Positions 28,641 through 36,845 of a DNA stretch of 64,000 bases are shown piece by piece. The notes beneath the pieces were generated by a model that saw only the letters and a list, made by a program, of their open reading frames with translations, searched no databases and was not told where the DNA came from. The position numbers were made by a program, and so were the translations under genes. This DNA is from Azospirillaceae bacterium (GTDB taxonomy: Bacteria > Pseudomonadota > Alphaproteobacteria > Azospirillales > Azospirillaceae), in assembly GCA_031291675.1 (NCBI GenBank), contig JARLIO010000021.1, positions 1-64,000 of the forward strand, given 5' to 3'. The stretch's first letter is position 1; every line of letters begins with the position of its first letter.

Positions 28641-31636
28641 GGCACGCCCCCCCAGGGACGTGCCCCATCAACCCGGGTCACCGGCAATGTCTCTTCGCCC
28701 AGACGCTCCCCGGCCTGGTTTTCGTGGATCACCCTCAGCGCCTGAATTCGATGTTCGACCGGGGCTGTGGGCTGTCGCCGGGGATCGTCACGCGGCAAGG
28801 GCGTCCCCATGGCGCGATCGGACGACGGCGTCGGCGCTCCGGGTAGAGACCAGCTTATTCCCGGTACCGGGAGCGGTCCGCGGAACCCGTCGACAAAGGC
28901 CCGGTCTGCCAACGGGAATGGGGACCCGCGCCTTGGCAACCCGGGGACCGGCACCGCGGGCGCGATCCCCGGACGGAACGGCCGCGACGCCGGCACGGTA
29001 TTATCGCGGCGGTCCGGGGCGGCGGTGATCGCCGACGGAACGGCGAGATCCGGAACGTTGCCTTGAGCGAAATTCCAACGCAGATCAGGCGACCGCAAAT
29101 CGAGCGCGTGAGCGCCCGGAGCCGTATTCCCGATCAGATCTCGCGTCCCGGACCCCGGGGCCAGGGGCGTGGCGAAGGCTTGGTTCGGGCGCCCGGCGCG
29201 GCTTGACGGCGCCGCCACGCCCGGGATGCGGCCCCGGTCGGCCTGTTTCGTCGTGTCTGCCCCCCTTCCCGCCCGGTTCGGATCCGATCGCCTCTGGTCG
29301 TCGGGGCGACCGCCTGCGGCAACGAAGCCGTCCAGGACAGGCTGCTGTTCTGGCGGCCGCACCGGACCCAGGAACGCCCGATCGCGGTGAAGGCCGGGTT
29401 GCCATCGCGACGGATCGCCCGGGACGGCAACCCCGGGAAAGCCACGATCTTCGCTCTCCTGCCCCGCCCCCACCCCGCGCGGAATCGGATCCGGAGCGTG
29501 CGGCCACCGCCCGGGCGGCGCCAACTGGGACAGGAGCGCGGGCACCGGGCTCGTCCCCATCACAACAGGCAAATCCGGGCCTCCCGCCCAAGGTTCACCC
29601 GCAGCAACGCCCGGCGAACGGGGCGCTCGATTCCGGCCTGGCGGCGCCAACACCGTTCTCGTCGGCTCAGTGACCGCGCGACCGGAGCCCTGTGCGATCG
29701 TCACCGGCCATTGATCCGTTGGCTGGATGATTCGAGCCGCTGCCGGTATTGCCGCGATCCGCCCCGCCGGTCCAGACACGACCGCGGCTCCATCGATCTC
29801 TTCACGATTGACCGTCCCGGCGGGGGTTTCCCGGTTCGCGGTCTCCGCAACCGCGAGACGGCGCGGCGACGCCAGGTCTCCGTCCGCTTCGGGGGCTCGC
29901 GTCACCGCCACCGCGCCCCCACCGCTCGGGTGCCGTGAAATCGAAAGCCCGGGACCGCCCGGCAACACCGCTGACATCGCCGTGACGCCGGGGTCATTCG
30001 TCACGGACGCGCCCCCTGCCGCGCTTCCCGCGGCGCCTTCCGCACCGGCCGCCGCCGAACCGGGGGACGAAAGCCCGGGCAAAATCGCCGTACCGGCGCC
30101 ATTCCCTGGCATCGCGCTGGCCGACCTCACCACCGTTCCCTCGCGAACCGCGGGGAGTGTTCCGGCAAATGACCCCGTTCGTTCGAGCCCCCGCAGTCGC
30201 GGGACGGCGGATGTCGCGGCCCAAGCCAATGTCCGCCGGTCCGCCGCGGTCTGGGGCCTCGGGACCGAAAAGTCCGGCGGCACGAGGGCGGCACTCCCGT
30301 CGGCCCGGGGCCGCGCCGCGGCGCTTGCGTGCCCGATGTCAGAACCACCCGAGCCGGCGGACAGCAACGCCGTTGTCACATCCCGGGCCTGTCGATCCGC
30401 CGAGGTCTGCGGTGTCGGGACGGAAGAATCCGGCGGCACGATACCGGCAGCCGCATCACCCCCGCGCCGTGCGCCGGAGCCTGAGCGCCCGATGTCAGAA
30501 CCGCCGAGGCCGGCAGATGCCAACGCCATCGCCCAATCCGGCGCCTGCCGATCCGCCACCTTCCGAGGTATCGGGACCGCCAAATCCGACCGCACGATGG
30601 CGGCACCGACGGCACCCGCAGACAAGGCCTCCGGCACCGATCGCGCGATGGCAAAACCGTCGAAACCCGGACGGGCCGCCGCCGGGGACATTGCCGGCAC
30701 GATCGGATCCCGGCTTCCTGTCGTTTTCGCGAGGGAGAAAACCATCGGCGCGCTTGTCGGGCTTGCCGCTACCGCGGCCGGGTGGGCCGGTATCGCGGGT
30801 TGCGAAACGATCAAGCGGCGTGGTGCACCCGGCTCCCGTGCCGCTGATGACACGAACCCCGGGTCGCCACTCGTGTCCATGGTCCCATCGCCAGGAAGCG
30901 ACACGACACCGCTCCGCGCGGATGCATCACCCCGTGGTTCGGGCGCCCGGACCGACGACGACGGCAGGGCCTCGGTGGGGCGCGAACCCGGCGATCCTGG
31001 ACGCTGCCCGGGGTTCGTCCCCGACGGCATCACGTCGCTTCGCCCCGCCCTTGCCTCGCGTCGAACGGCCCTGCCCCGCGCATCTGGCGCCGATGGAACG
31101 ATGTCAGGCGTAGCGCCCGGCCCCGGCGCTTCCCCCTCGCGCACCACCGAGGACTCCGCTCCCGTGGCTCCCGTTGCCCTTCGCGGCGCATCGAACAGCG
31201 GGATGGCGAGCCCCGCGGCGAGACGCCTTGAAGGCACCGGGATACGCCACACCAACGCAGCGCCCGATCTACCATCGCCCGGGGCAATCCCCGGGCCGTC
31301 GCCGAGCAAAAACCGGCCTGCGGCACCGATCCGGCGCGCCCGCAGCTCGGGATCGGGAAACCGCGCGACAGCCTGATCGTACCAGCGCAGAAAGTCTGGC
31401 GCACCGCTGTCGCGCACCGCGGCGGCGGTGGCACCACGCGTGATCCGCCGCAGGCGAAGAAACCGGTTCTGGATGACGCGGGTGTCATTGGCGATGCCAA
31501 CCAAGGCCGGTGTGTCGAGATCGAGTGTCGCAAAGGCCCGGTCGCCCTGGCCATCGCCGCGCACGGCGTCGCGGATCCGATCGAAACGTCGAACCACGGT
31601 TGAGGTCCCCCGTTCAGGGACAATTGTTTCGGTCAC
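28637..31636 (-). CDS. 999-aa Pro/Ala/Arg/Gly-rich repeat protein of the tail module
   Basis: Function unknown. Residues 1-135 look folded (TSTVVRRFDRIRDAVRGDGQ, RVIQNRFLRLRRITRGATAA, PELRARRIGAAGRFLLGDGP). The remainder is low-complexity and probably disordered. A 52-residue unit is repeated about three times near residues 338-470 (SADRQARDVTTALLSAG and SAGSGGSDIGHAS types). A short final segment (HRIQALRVIHENQAGERLGE) looks ordered again. No membrane helices or long coiled coils, unlike typical tape measures, though the gene occupies the tape-measure position. GTG start with AGGAG upstream; the stop overlaps the hub ATG. The antisense frames here are long because of composition. Confidence 0.7.
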   Translation of the reverse strand: MTETIVPERGTSTVVRRFDRIRDAVRGDGQGDRAFATLDLDTPALVGIANDTRVIQNRFLRLRRITRGATAAAVRDSGAPDFLRWYDQAVARFPDPELRARRIGAAGRFLLGDGPGIAPGDGRSGAALVWRIPVPSRRLAAGLAIPLFDAPRRATGATGAESSVVREGEAPGPGATPDIVPSAPDARGRAVRREARAGRSDVMPSGTNPGQRPGSPGSRPTEALPSSSVRAPEPRGDASARSGVVSLPGDGTMDTSGDPGFVSSAAREPGAPRRLIVSQPAIPAHPAAVAASPTSAPMVFSLAKTTGSRDPIVPAMSPAAARPGFDGFAIARSVPEALSAGAVGAAIVRSDLAVPIPRKVADRQAPDWAMALASAGLGGSDIGRSGSGARRGGDAAAGIVPPDSSVPTPQTSADRQARDVTTALLSAGSGGSDIGHASAAARPRADGSAALVPPDFSVPRPQTAADRRTLAWAATSAVPRLRGLERTGSFAGTLPAVREGTVVRSASAMPGNGAGTAILPGLSSPGSAAAGAEGAAGSAAGGASVTNDPGVTAMSAVLPGGPGLSISRHPSGGGAVAVTRAPEADGDLASPRRLAVAETANRETPAGTVNREEIDGAAVVSGPAGRIAAIPAAARIIQPTDQWPVTIAQGSGRAVTEPTRTVLAPPGRNRAPRSPGVAAGEPWAGGPDLPVVMGTSPVPALLSQLAPPGRWPHAPDPIPRGVGAGQESEDRGFPGVAVPGDPSRWQPGLHRDRAFLGPVRPPEQQPVLDGFVAAGGRPDDQRRSDPNRAGRGADTTKQADRGRIPGVAAPSSRAGRPNQAFATPLAPGSGTRDLIGNTAPGAHALDLRSPDLRWNFAQGNVPDLAVPSAITAAPDRRDNTVPASRPFRPGIAPAVPVPGLPRRGSPFPLADRAFVDGFRGPLPVPGISWSLPGAPTPSSDRAMGTPLPRDDPRRQPTAPVEHRIQALRVIHENQAGERLGEETLPVTRVDGARPWGGVP
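30235..30625 (-). repeat. 156-bp in-frame tandem repeat inside the 999-aa gene
   Basis: Three copies of a degenerate unit, with equivalent points at 30261, 30417 and 30573, are exactly 156 bp (52 codons) apart. The shared core on the plus strand reads like TCGGGACCG followed by TCCGGCGGCACG with substitutions. Because the period is a multiple of three, copy-number change would keep the reading frame. Confidence 0.7.
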
Positions 31637-31646
31637 CTTCGGCTCC

Positions 31647-32000
31647 TCAATAACGTTCCGCCGTCATCGTCTCCCAATCTTCGGGGCGGTTGCTGGCGGC
31701 CGCCGCTTCGGCCTCAGCCAACGCCGCGGCGAAATCGGGGTCGACGATCTCGGACCGCAACTCCGGGTCATCCCAGAACCGATGTGCCCAGTAATCGACG
31801 GCGATATCCTCAATCGTCAGCGACAGGAAGCGCGGATCATTCGGTGGCAGGTTGTAGCGGCGGCGAAAGGCGAACGCGATCGTCTCGCTGAGATCGAGTC
31901 CAAGGCGCCGAGCGTTACGTTGCAGTTGCGCTGCGAAACGAATCCTCCTGTTGTCGCAACCCCGCATGGACCTTCCAGAGGATCGCAAAGGCCTCGTCAT
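31647..32000 (-). CDS. Tail assembly chaperone, second frame
   Basis: 117 aa if started at the ATG at 32000. The last 85 residues (LDLSETIAFAFRRRYNLPPN, IEDIAVDYWAHRFWDDPELR) look like the downstream product of tail assembly chaperone pairs. It overlaps the preceding frame by 86 bp in a +1/-2 relation. In many tailed phages the second frame is reached by programmed ribosomal frameshifting, giving a fusion protein. Independent initiation at the internal ATG at 31967 (GGAAGG upstream) is also possible. The first residues in this frame (RPLRSSGRSMRGC) look non-native, favouring a shift or a later start. Confidence 0.6.
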   Translation of the reverse strand: MTRPLRSSGRSMRGCDNRRIRFAAQLQRNARRLGLDLSETIAFAFRRRYNLPPNDPRFLSLTIEDIAVDYWAHRFWDDPELRSEIVDPDFAAALAEAEAAAASNRPEDWETMTAERY

Positions 32001-32235
32001 CGAACGGATCGGCCTGATCGATCGACCAGCCGTCCGGGGCCTGGACCGTCAGCAGGGCCAACGTCGCCATGCAGCGGGCGCTGTGGACATAGTCGGCGAC
32101 GATCGGATCACTCAACGGACCGCCGAGAATGCGGCAGGTCTCGGCTTCGATGCGCAGCGTGTCACGGATCTGACGCTGCCGGAACACGAAGCGGCCGACG
32201 CCGTCGACGTCGACGGTAAAGGTCTTTGTCGTCAT
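31915..32235 (-). CDS. Tail assembly chaperone, first frame
   Basis: 106 aa, located immediately downstream of the tail tube gene (3 bp gap), where contractile-tail modules encode their assembly chaperone. The sequence FTVDVDGVGRFVFRQRQIRD, followed by RIEAETCRILGG and a helical middle, fits the small beta-plus-helix chaperone type. It ends at a TAA within the overlap with the second frame. Probably a non-structural helper that coats the tape-measure protein during tail assembly. Confidence 0.65.
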   Translation of the reverse strand: MTTKTFTVDVDGVGRFVFRQRQIRDTLRIEAETCRILGGPLSDPIVADYVHSARCMATLALLTVQAPDGWSIDQADPFDDEAFAILWKVHAGLRQQEDSFRSATAT

Positions 32236-32238
32236 GGC

Positions 32239-32724
32239 TTACAGTCCCGTCCCCTGAACATCGAGCGCCTTGAAGATCCCCTGTTGGACCGTGATCTTGT
32301 GTGCCGAGATCTCCAACTCGCCATTGTCATAGGAGCAGCTGACATATTTGCGGACCACATCGCCGCTATCCCGGGAATAGACGACCAGATCGAAGACATT
32401 GCCCTGCATCACGACATCGGCATTCTCCGGGGCAATCCCGACACCGCGCAGATTGCTGTTGAACAGCACCATGGTGTGCACGGCGATCTGATGCACCGCC
32501 TTGGTCGGGACATGCTCAAGGACGTGGATGTCGCCGACGCCGCTGACGCCTTCGAGGCCATAATGGTCGCTGGGGCGGATCGATTGGACCAGCCCGACCT
32601 GGGCGCCGCCGAATTCGACGACAATACGGTTGCCGGTATAGGTCTGGAGCAGCACAGCCTGGCTCGCGGCGTTGTTCTTGCCAATGCTGCCGGTGAAATT
32701 CGGGCTGAGGGGATCGGTGGCCAT
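32239..32724 (-). CDS. Tail tube protein
   Basis: 161 aa, beta-rich, no membrane segment. It directly follows the sheath gene, as tube genes do, and has a GGAGGTAA ribosome binding site suiting high expression. Segments such as VLLQTYTGNRIVVEFGGAQV, DIHVLEHVPTKAVHQIAVHT, FDLVVYSRDSGDVVRKYVSC and ELEISAHKITVQQGIF fit the tube fold built from two orthogonal sheets that forms hexameric rings. The family was assigned by order, size and fold appearance. Confidence 0.7.
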   Translation of the reverse strand: MATDPLSPNFTGSIGKNNAASQAVLLQTYTGNRIVVEFGGAQVGLVQSIRPSDHYGLEGVSGVGDIHVLEHVPTKAVHQIAVHTMVLFNSNLRGVGIAPENADVVMQGNVFDLVVYSRDSGDVVRKYVSCSYDNGELEISAHKITVQQGIFKALDVQGTGL

Positions 32725-32757
32725 GATGGTTTACCTCCAGGGTCAGGTATCGCGGGG

Positions 32758-34482
32758 TCAGGCGGTGGCGGTGCCGGAATAGGGCACCAGCGAAATCGTG
32801 ATCGGGATGAAGTTGACCGGGATCACCGGGCTGCACTGGAAGCTGACGCTCAGCACGTCGCCGTCGAGGCTGGCGGTAATCCCCTTGTAGGCCGGGTTGG
32901 TGGCATCACCGGCCAACACCGCCAGCCCGGCCGGCTCCGGCTTGGCCAGCAGGCGCAAGGTGCTTTCGGTGATCGCAATCGCCCGGGCCAGGGTCAGCGA
33001 CGTCGCCTTCTGGCCGCGCAGCACGTCCAGGGCGTCGCGCACCGACCGCGCGGTGTAATCGGTGGCGCGGCCAACGGAGACTTCGCAGCGGTAATAGTTG
33101 TTCGACGCCAGCCAGGTCGTCACCGAGCGCACCACCTTGTAGCCGGCAGCGGTGCTTTCCAGGCACAGCACCCCGGCCTGGATCAGCCGGTCGGTATCGG
33201 TCGGGTTGCGCGGGCTAACCTCCAGACCGCGCAGGGTCAGGGTCTTGTTGGTCATGGCGACGCCGGGATCGCTGCCGGCAAAGGCCGCCGCGACGCACAC
33301 CGCGGTGAAATAGGGCGGATACAGCACCAGGTTGGAATTGGCGTCGTAATCGTAGTAACCGGGCCAGCACAGCGCGGTACGATCGCTGTTGAGCGCCTTG
33401 GGCAGCGTCAGCACACTGGCCTGGGTGGTGCCGCTGGCCGGGCCGACAAAGGCCCGGCGTTCGCGCCGCCCCGTCGTGCTCATATAACTGCAATGAGCGT
33501 CGGCCATGGCCCAGATCGCCGGGGTCGGCGACAAGGGCACGATCCATTGGACATCAACGGTCTGCAGCGTGGTGAAAGCGTTGGACCAGTCCTGGGTCAG
33601 CACCGCGGGCGTGCTGCCCCCGGCCAGATAGGTAAAGGCCAGATTAGCCAGCCGGGCAAAGGATCCGGCCGGCCGGGTCGCGGTGACGAAGCTGCCCGAG
33701 GCGGCGCTGTTGAACCAGGTCAGGGCGGCTTCCAGATCGCCGGTGACGGTGAAGGCCGCGCTCTTGATGTCCTGGCCGGTGACCGCGTCCAGGCCGTTGA
33801 GCGCGACCAGATCCTCACTGCTGGCGACCAGGATCGCGCTCAGGTTGCCCAGCGTGTTGAGATAGTCGATGACCTGGCCATAGGTCGAATAGCTGTTGAG
33901 GTCGACGGTCGCCAGCACGGTGCCGACCGGCGCGGCGATGGTCAGTGCGGTGCCAGTGATGCTCAGGGTCGCGGTCGCAGCACTGCCGGTATATTGCAGG
34001 GTGAAGGCCTGCTGACCGATATCATCGCCGGAATAATAGCTGCTGCCCGACTGAACCGTGATCTTCTTGCCGGAATCGGTGCCGGTTTCGATCTTGACCT
34101 TGATCTGGTTGGTTTGCAGCCCGTAATCGGTGCCCTGAACCACCAGCGCCGCCGCACCATTGACATCGGCGAGGCTCAGCGACGACGCGGTCGCGCTGCC
34201 GACCCGGATGGCATAGACCGTCGACGGCGCGTTGGTGTCGTCGGAGGGCGCGAAGGCCTTCTGCACCGCGGTGCACAGATCACCGCTGATCAGGGTCGTC
34301 GCGGCCTCGGCCGCCGAACCGAAGCTCAACACGGTGTTGGGCTGGCCCCCCGCTGAAATGCCGAGCAGCGCCAGATAGCTGCCCGAGGTGTCGTTGGTCG
34401 GATTCATCGCGGTGTCGTCGATCTTCGACACCGTCGCCGGGGTCACCAGCAATTGACCATTGAAGAACAGGGTGGATGCCAT
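32758..34482 (-). CDS. Contractile tail sheath protein
   Basis: 574 aa. The C-terminal third has sheath-family landmarks: VAAAFAGSDPGVAMTNKTLT, RGLEVSPRNPTDTDRLIQAG and VLCLESTAAGYKVVRSVTTW, then a final domain GDVLSVSFQCSPVIPVNFIP followed by ITISLVPYSG. The N-terminal and middle parts include surface domains (SGSYLALLGISAGGQPNTVL, TVQSGSSYYSGDDIGQQAFT). A sheath implies a contractile (myovirus-like) tail. AGGAG lies 8 bp before the ATG. This is the most secure member of the module. Confidence 0.88.
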   Translation of the reverse strand: MASTLFFNGQLLVTPATVSKIDDTAMNPTNDTSGSYLALLGISAGGQPNTVLSFGSAAEAATTLISGDLCTAVQKAFAPSDDTNAPSTVYAIRVGSATASSLSLADVNGAAALVVQGTDYGLQTNQIKVKIETGTDSGKKITVQSGSSYYSGDDIGQQAFTLQYTGSAATATLSITGTALTIAAPVGTVLATVDLNSYSTYGQVIDYLNTLGNLSAILVASSEDLVALNGLDAVTGQDIKSAAFTVTGDLEAALTWFNSAASGSFVTATRPAGSFARLANLAFTYLAGGSTPAVLTQDWSNAFTTLQTVDVQWIVPLSPTPAIWAMADAHCSYMSTTGRRERRAFVGPASGTTQASVLTLPKALNSDRTALCWPGYYDYDANSNLVLYPPYFTAVCVAAAFAGSDPGVAMTNKTLTLRGLEVSPRNPTDTDRLIQAGVLCLESTAAGYKVVRSVTTWLASNNYYRCEVSVGRATDYTARSVRDALDVLRGQKATSLTLARAIAITESTLRLLAKPEPAGLAVLAGDATNPAYKGITASLDGDVLSVSFQCSPVIPVNFIPITISLVPYSGTATA

Positions 34483-34496
34483 CAGGGGAACTCCTG

Positions 34497-34766
34497 TCAG
34501 ACCGGCCGGACCGCGAAGGCGGCGAAGGCGGTGGTGAAGGCGGTTTCGGTGTCGACCAGGTGTTGGGCGGTCCGCGCGTCCTGGTAGAAGGCGGCGATCA
34601 GCTCGACCCGGTGATCGGTCTTGGACAGCCGGGTGCAGAATTCCTTGAGCGACAGCGGAAAGCGGTGCACAACGCCGGCCGCACCGCCGTCCGTGGTCGT
34701 GGCGCTTGCGGTCGTGGCCGCCGCGGGAAACGTCGCTCCGGCGGCGGGGACACTGTCATCAGGCAT
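34497..34766 (-). CDS. Small unknown protein of the tail module
   Basis: 89 aa between the terminator-like gene and the sheath gene. An Ala/Thr-rich N-terminal third (AAGATFPAAATTASATTTDG) is followed by a compact segment VVHRFPLSLKEFCTRLSKTD and VELIAAFYQDARTAQHLVDT. AAGGAG lies 7 bp upstream of the ATG at 34766, which decides this start over an in-frame ATG at 34883. Small proteins in this position occur in Mu-like tail modules, but no family was recognised. Confidence 0.6.
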   Translation of the reverse strand: MPDDSVPAAGATFPAAATTASATTTDGGAAGVVHRFPLSLKEFCTRLSKTDHRVELIAAFYQDARTAQHLVDTETAFTTAFAAFAVRPV

Positions 34767-34833
34767 GATACGGCTCCTTGATTGGCGGCAAGAACGGTCA
34801 AAGCGGCAGGCAAAGACCCTTGGTTCCGGCGGT

Positions 34834-35733
34834 TCAGCACCGGAGCGTGACAAAATCGCCGCCGATGCCGTTGGCAGCGACATCGACGGCGCTTATCCGT
34901 GGAACAGTCCCGGTGAGATAACGGGGGACAACGCAGGAAAAATGACCCTTTGTAAGGAATAATGGCGCATTTTTCTGGAATATTTCCTCCGAATCCTCTT
35001 GGGAAAATTCGATCAGTTTCAATCCAAAGGCATCGAATACGGGTTCATTGACCTGGATAACCCGCGCCAGTGCGCAGCGCAGCGCGATGCGTTCATCGGC
35101 GTTCAGCGCGGTTCCCGTGACGTTCAGGACCACCGCGCGCAGGGTGCCGCGGGCCTCGCCGACACCCGAGGCAACGGTCGTGTCGAGCGCGGCATTAGTT
35201 TCGAGAACGACATGATCGGCGCCGACAACGTCACCGACAGCCTGCGCCCAGGGCCGATCGGCGATCAGTTGGACCGTCACCACGGGCAACGGCACCGTGC
35301 TCTGAGCCCCATAGGGCGCCGTCAGGACGGGAACCCGGCCCGATTTCGGATGCAGCATCCGGCGCTGCACTTCGACGGCCAGCCCGGCGGCGATGCGATC
35401 GCGCAACAGGGTCTGGGGATCAATCGCGTCGCCGCGATACCGGGCTTCGGGGGTCGCGGCGAGGCTCGATCCCGTGGTCCAGGCCTGGCCGTCCCAGGTG
35501 AACGCCCGATAATAGTAGGTGACGCCATTGATCAGGCCATTGACATCAACGACCGGTACGACGGCGCCGCCATCGAACACGCGCTCGTCGACACAAACGG
35601 CGCCGGCATCGTCCGGCCCGGTGAATTGATCGGCGGTGCGCCGCAGGATCCGCCCGAACAGCGCCCCATCGGGGTGCTGGAGGATCAGACGCAGGGCGTT
35701 ACCACTGGCAAGGATTTCGATTGCAGTCATCAT
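34834..35733 (-). CDS. Tail terminator-like structural protein with an N-terminal FnIII-like part
   Basis: 299 aa. The first about 95 residues resemble a fibronectin-III-like beta domain (VVPVVDVNGLINGVTYYYRA, WDGQAWTTGSSLAATPEA). The rest (TLLRDRIAAGLAVEVQRRML, PLPVVTVQLIADRPWAQAVG, LRAVVLNVTGTALNADERIA) has the helix-then-sheet look of tail terminator/completion proteins. Position at the upstream end of the tail genes, before the sheath, supports that. The fusion of a surface-type domain to a terminator-like domain is odd. Assignment is mostly positional. Confidence 0.5.
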   Translation of the reverse strand: MMTAIEILASGNALRLILQHPDGALFGRILRRTADQFTGPDDAGAVCVDERVFDGGAVVPVVDVNGLINGVTYYYRAFTWDGQAWTTGSSLAATPEARYRGDAIDPQTLLRDRIAAGLAVEVQRRMLHPKSGRVPVLTAPYGAQSTVPLPVVTVQLIADRPWAQAVGDVVGADHVVLETNAALDTTVASGVGEARGTLRAVVLNVTGTALNADERIALRCALARVIQVNEPVFDAFGLKLIEFSQEDSEEIFQKNAPLFLTKGHFSCVVPRYLTGTVPRISAVDVAANGIGGDFVTLRC

Positions 35734-35789
35734 GACGACAAGCTGCCGTCACGACTTGTGCCAGGGAAGCGGCTATTTTGAGCAGGGTG

Positions 35790-36590
35790 TCAGGCCGCGT
35801 ACAATCCGGCGGCGCGAAAACGCCGGCGCACCCGATCCACCGCGGTGGCATCGGCCTGCCGCGGCGCCGGTGCGCCGCCCGGGCACAAGGGACCGGCCTG
35901 AGGCTCTCTGACGTCGGACACGGTCCGGATCTCAACGCGCTCGACGTCATCAAGAGACTGGGCGAAGGCAAGCCGCTGCGCCACCGCGTCGTCGTCATCG
36001 TTGATGCCGGGGATCACAACATAGCGCAGCCACAGGGCCGCCGGGCTGTCGCCCAGCAAGCGCGAAAAACGCCCGGTATCGATCATCGTGGCATCGGAAG
36101 CATCGTCATGACACGCACCGGTGATATCGAGCACGACGAGGTCGGTCAGGCGCAACAGGCTGCGGGCCGCAAACAGGTTACCAATGCCCTGGGTGTTGAG
36201 CGCGGTCGACAGGCCAAGATCGCGACACTGGCGGAACAGCTGCGCCACGAAGCCGGGCTGGCGCAGGGGTTCGCCGCCGGCCACCGTCACGCCGCCCCCG
36301 GACAGCGTCATGAATTCCCGGAAGGTCCGGATCTGCCCGATCACCGTGGGCACCGTCACCGCCCGGCTGCAGAAACAGGGATCCGTGGCGGCACAAACAC
36401 AATCCGGGCAGCGCAGCCGGCACCCCTGAAGATAGACGGTGAAGCGGACACCCGGTCCCTGATTCAACGTCCGGGGCTCCAGCGCCGCGACATGTCCGAT
36501 CGGCGCCACCGCTCCGCGGTCCGCCGCAGCGTTCGCTATGATCGTGCCTTGCCGCATCCGCGTCATTTTCCTGCCGAAGCCGAACCCCAT
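35790..36590 (-). CDS. Radical SAM protein, glycyl-radical-enzyme activase-like
   Basis: 266 aa. The radical-SAM cluster motif Cx3Cx2C is complete in LQGCRLRCPDCVC, followed by extra cysteines in DPCFCSRAV. The activase-type SAM-binding GGE region is present as MTLSGGGVTVAGGEPLRQPG, as in pyruvate formate-lyase activating enzyme, with later VLDITGACHDDA and VVIPGIND segments. No glycyl radical enzyme gene is nearby. It ends 57 bp before the tail module begins and is co-oriented, so it may be co-transcribed. Start at 36590 or the ATG at 36566; neither has an ideal ribosome binding site. Confidence 0.75.
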   Translation of the reverse strand: MGFGFGRKMTRMRQGTIIANAAADRGAVAPIGHVAALEPRTLNQGPGVRFTVYLQGCRLRCPDCVCAATDPCFCSRAVTVPTVIGQIRTFREFMTLSGGGVTVAGGEPLRQPGFVAQLFRQCRDLGLSTALNTQGIGNLFAARSLLRLTDLVVLDITGACHDDASDATMIDTGRFSRLLGDSPAALWLRYVVIPGINDDDDAVAQRLAFAQSLDDVERVEIRTVSDVREPQAGPLCPGGAPAPRQADATAVDRVRRRFRAAGLYAA

Positions 36591-36845
36591 GTGCTACCGA
36601 CGCCCGAGCCACGCCTGATCCTGTTGGAGCAGTGTTGCGCCACTTCGCGGTTCCGGCGATGATTTGCATCAAACCCACCCGACACCAACGTAAAGCGATG
36701 TTGCCCTGTCGGCGTTTGCCCGAATATGATAGCGTTGCGCTAACCGGTAGGCCTAGCGATCTGCCTCGGCCGTGACCATCGACGGTGGCGTTGAGCTGGA
36801 GCGTGCGAAAGTGAGCCCCATCAAGCCCAGCGAGTGAGGACCATC

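Noticed and set aside
29727-31376. A 549-codon plus-strand open frame and an overlapping 318-codon frame (30157-31113)
   Set aside because: They lie antisense to the 999-aa tail-module gene, which has overlapping neighbours at its 3' end, a ribosome binding site and operon position. The plus-strand frames are low-complexity by-products of GC-rich repeats.
31951-34356. An 801-codon plus-strand open frame opposite the sheath and tube genes
   Set aside because: Antisense shadow of high-GC codon use; the minus strand encodes recognisable sheath and tube proteins with ribosome binding sites.
26452-36590. A complete prophage or gene-transfer agent
   Set aside because: No capsid, portal, terminase, integrase, repressor or lysis gene; the sheath makes a siphovirus-like gene-transfer agent unlikely.
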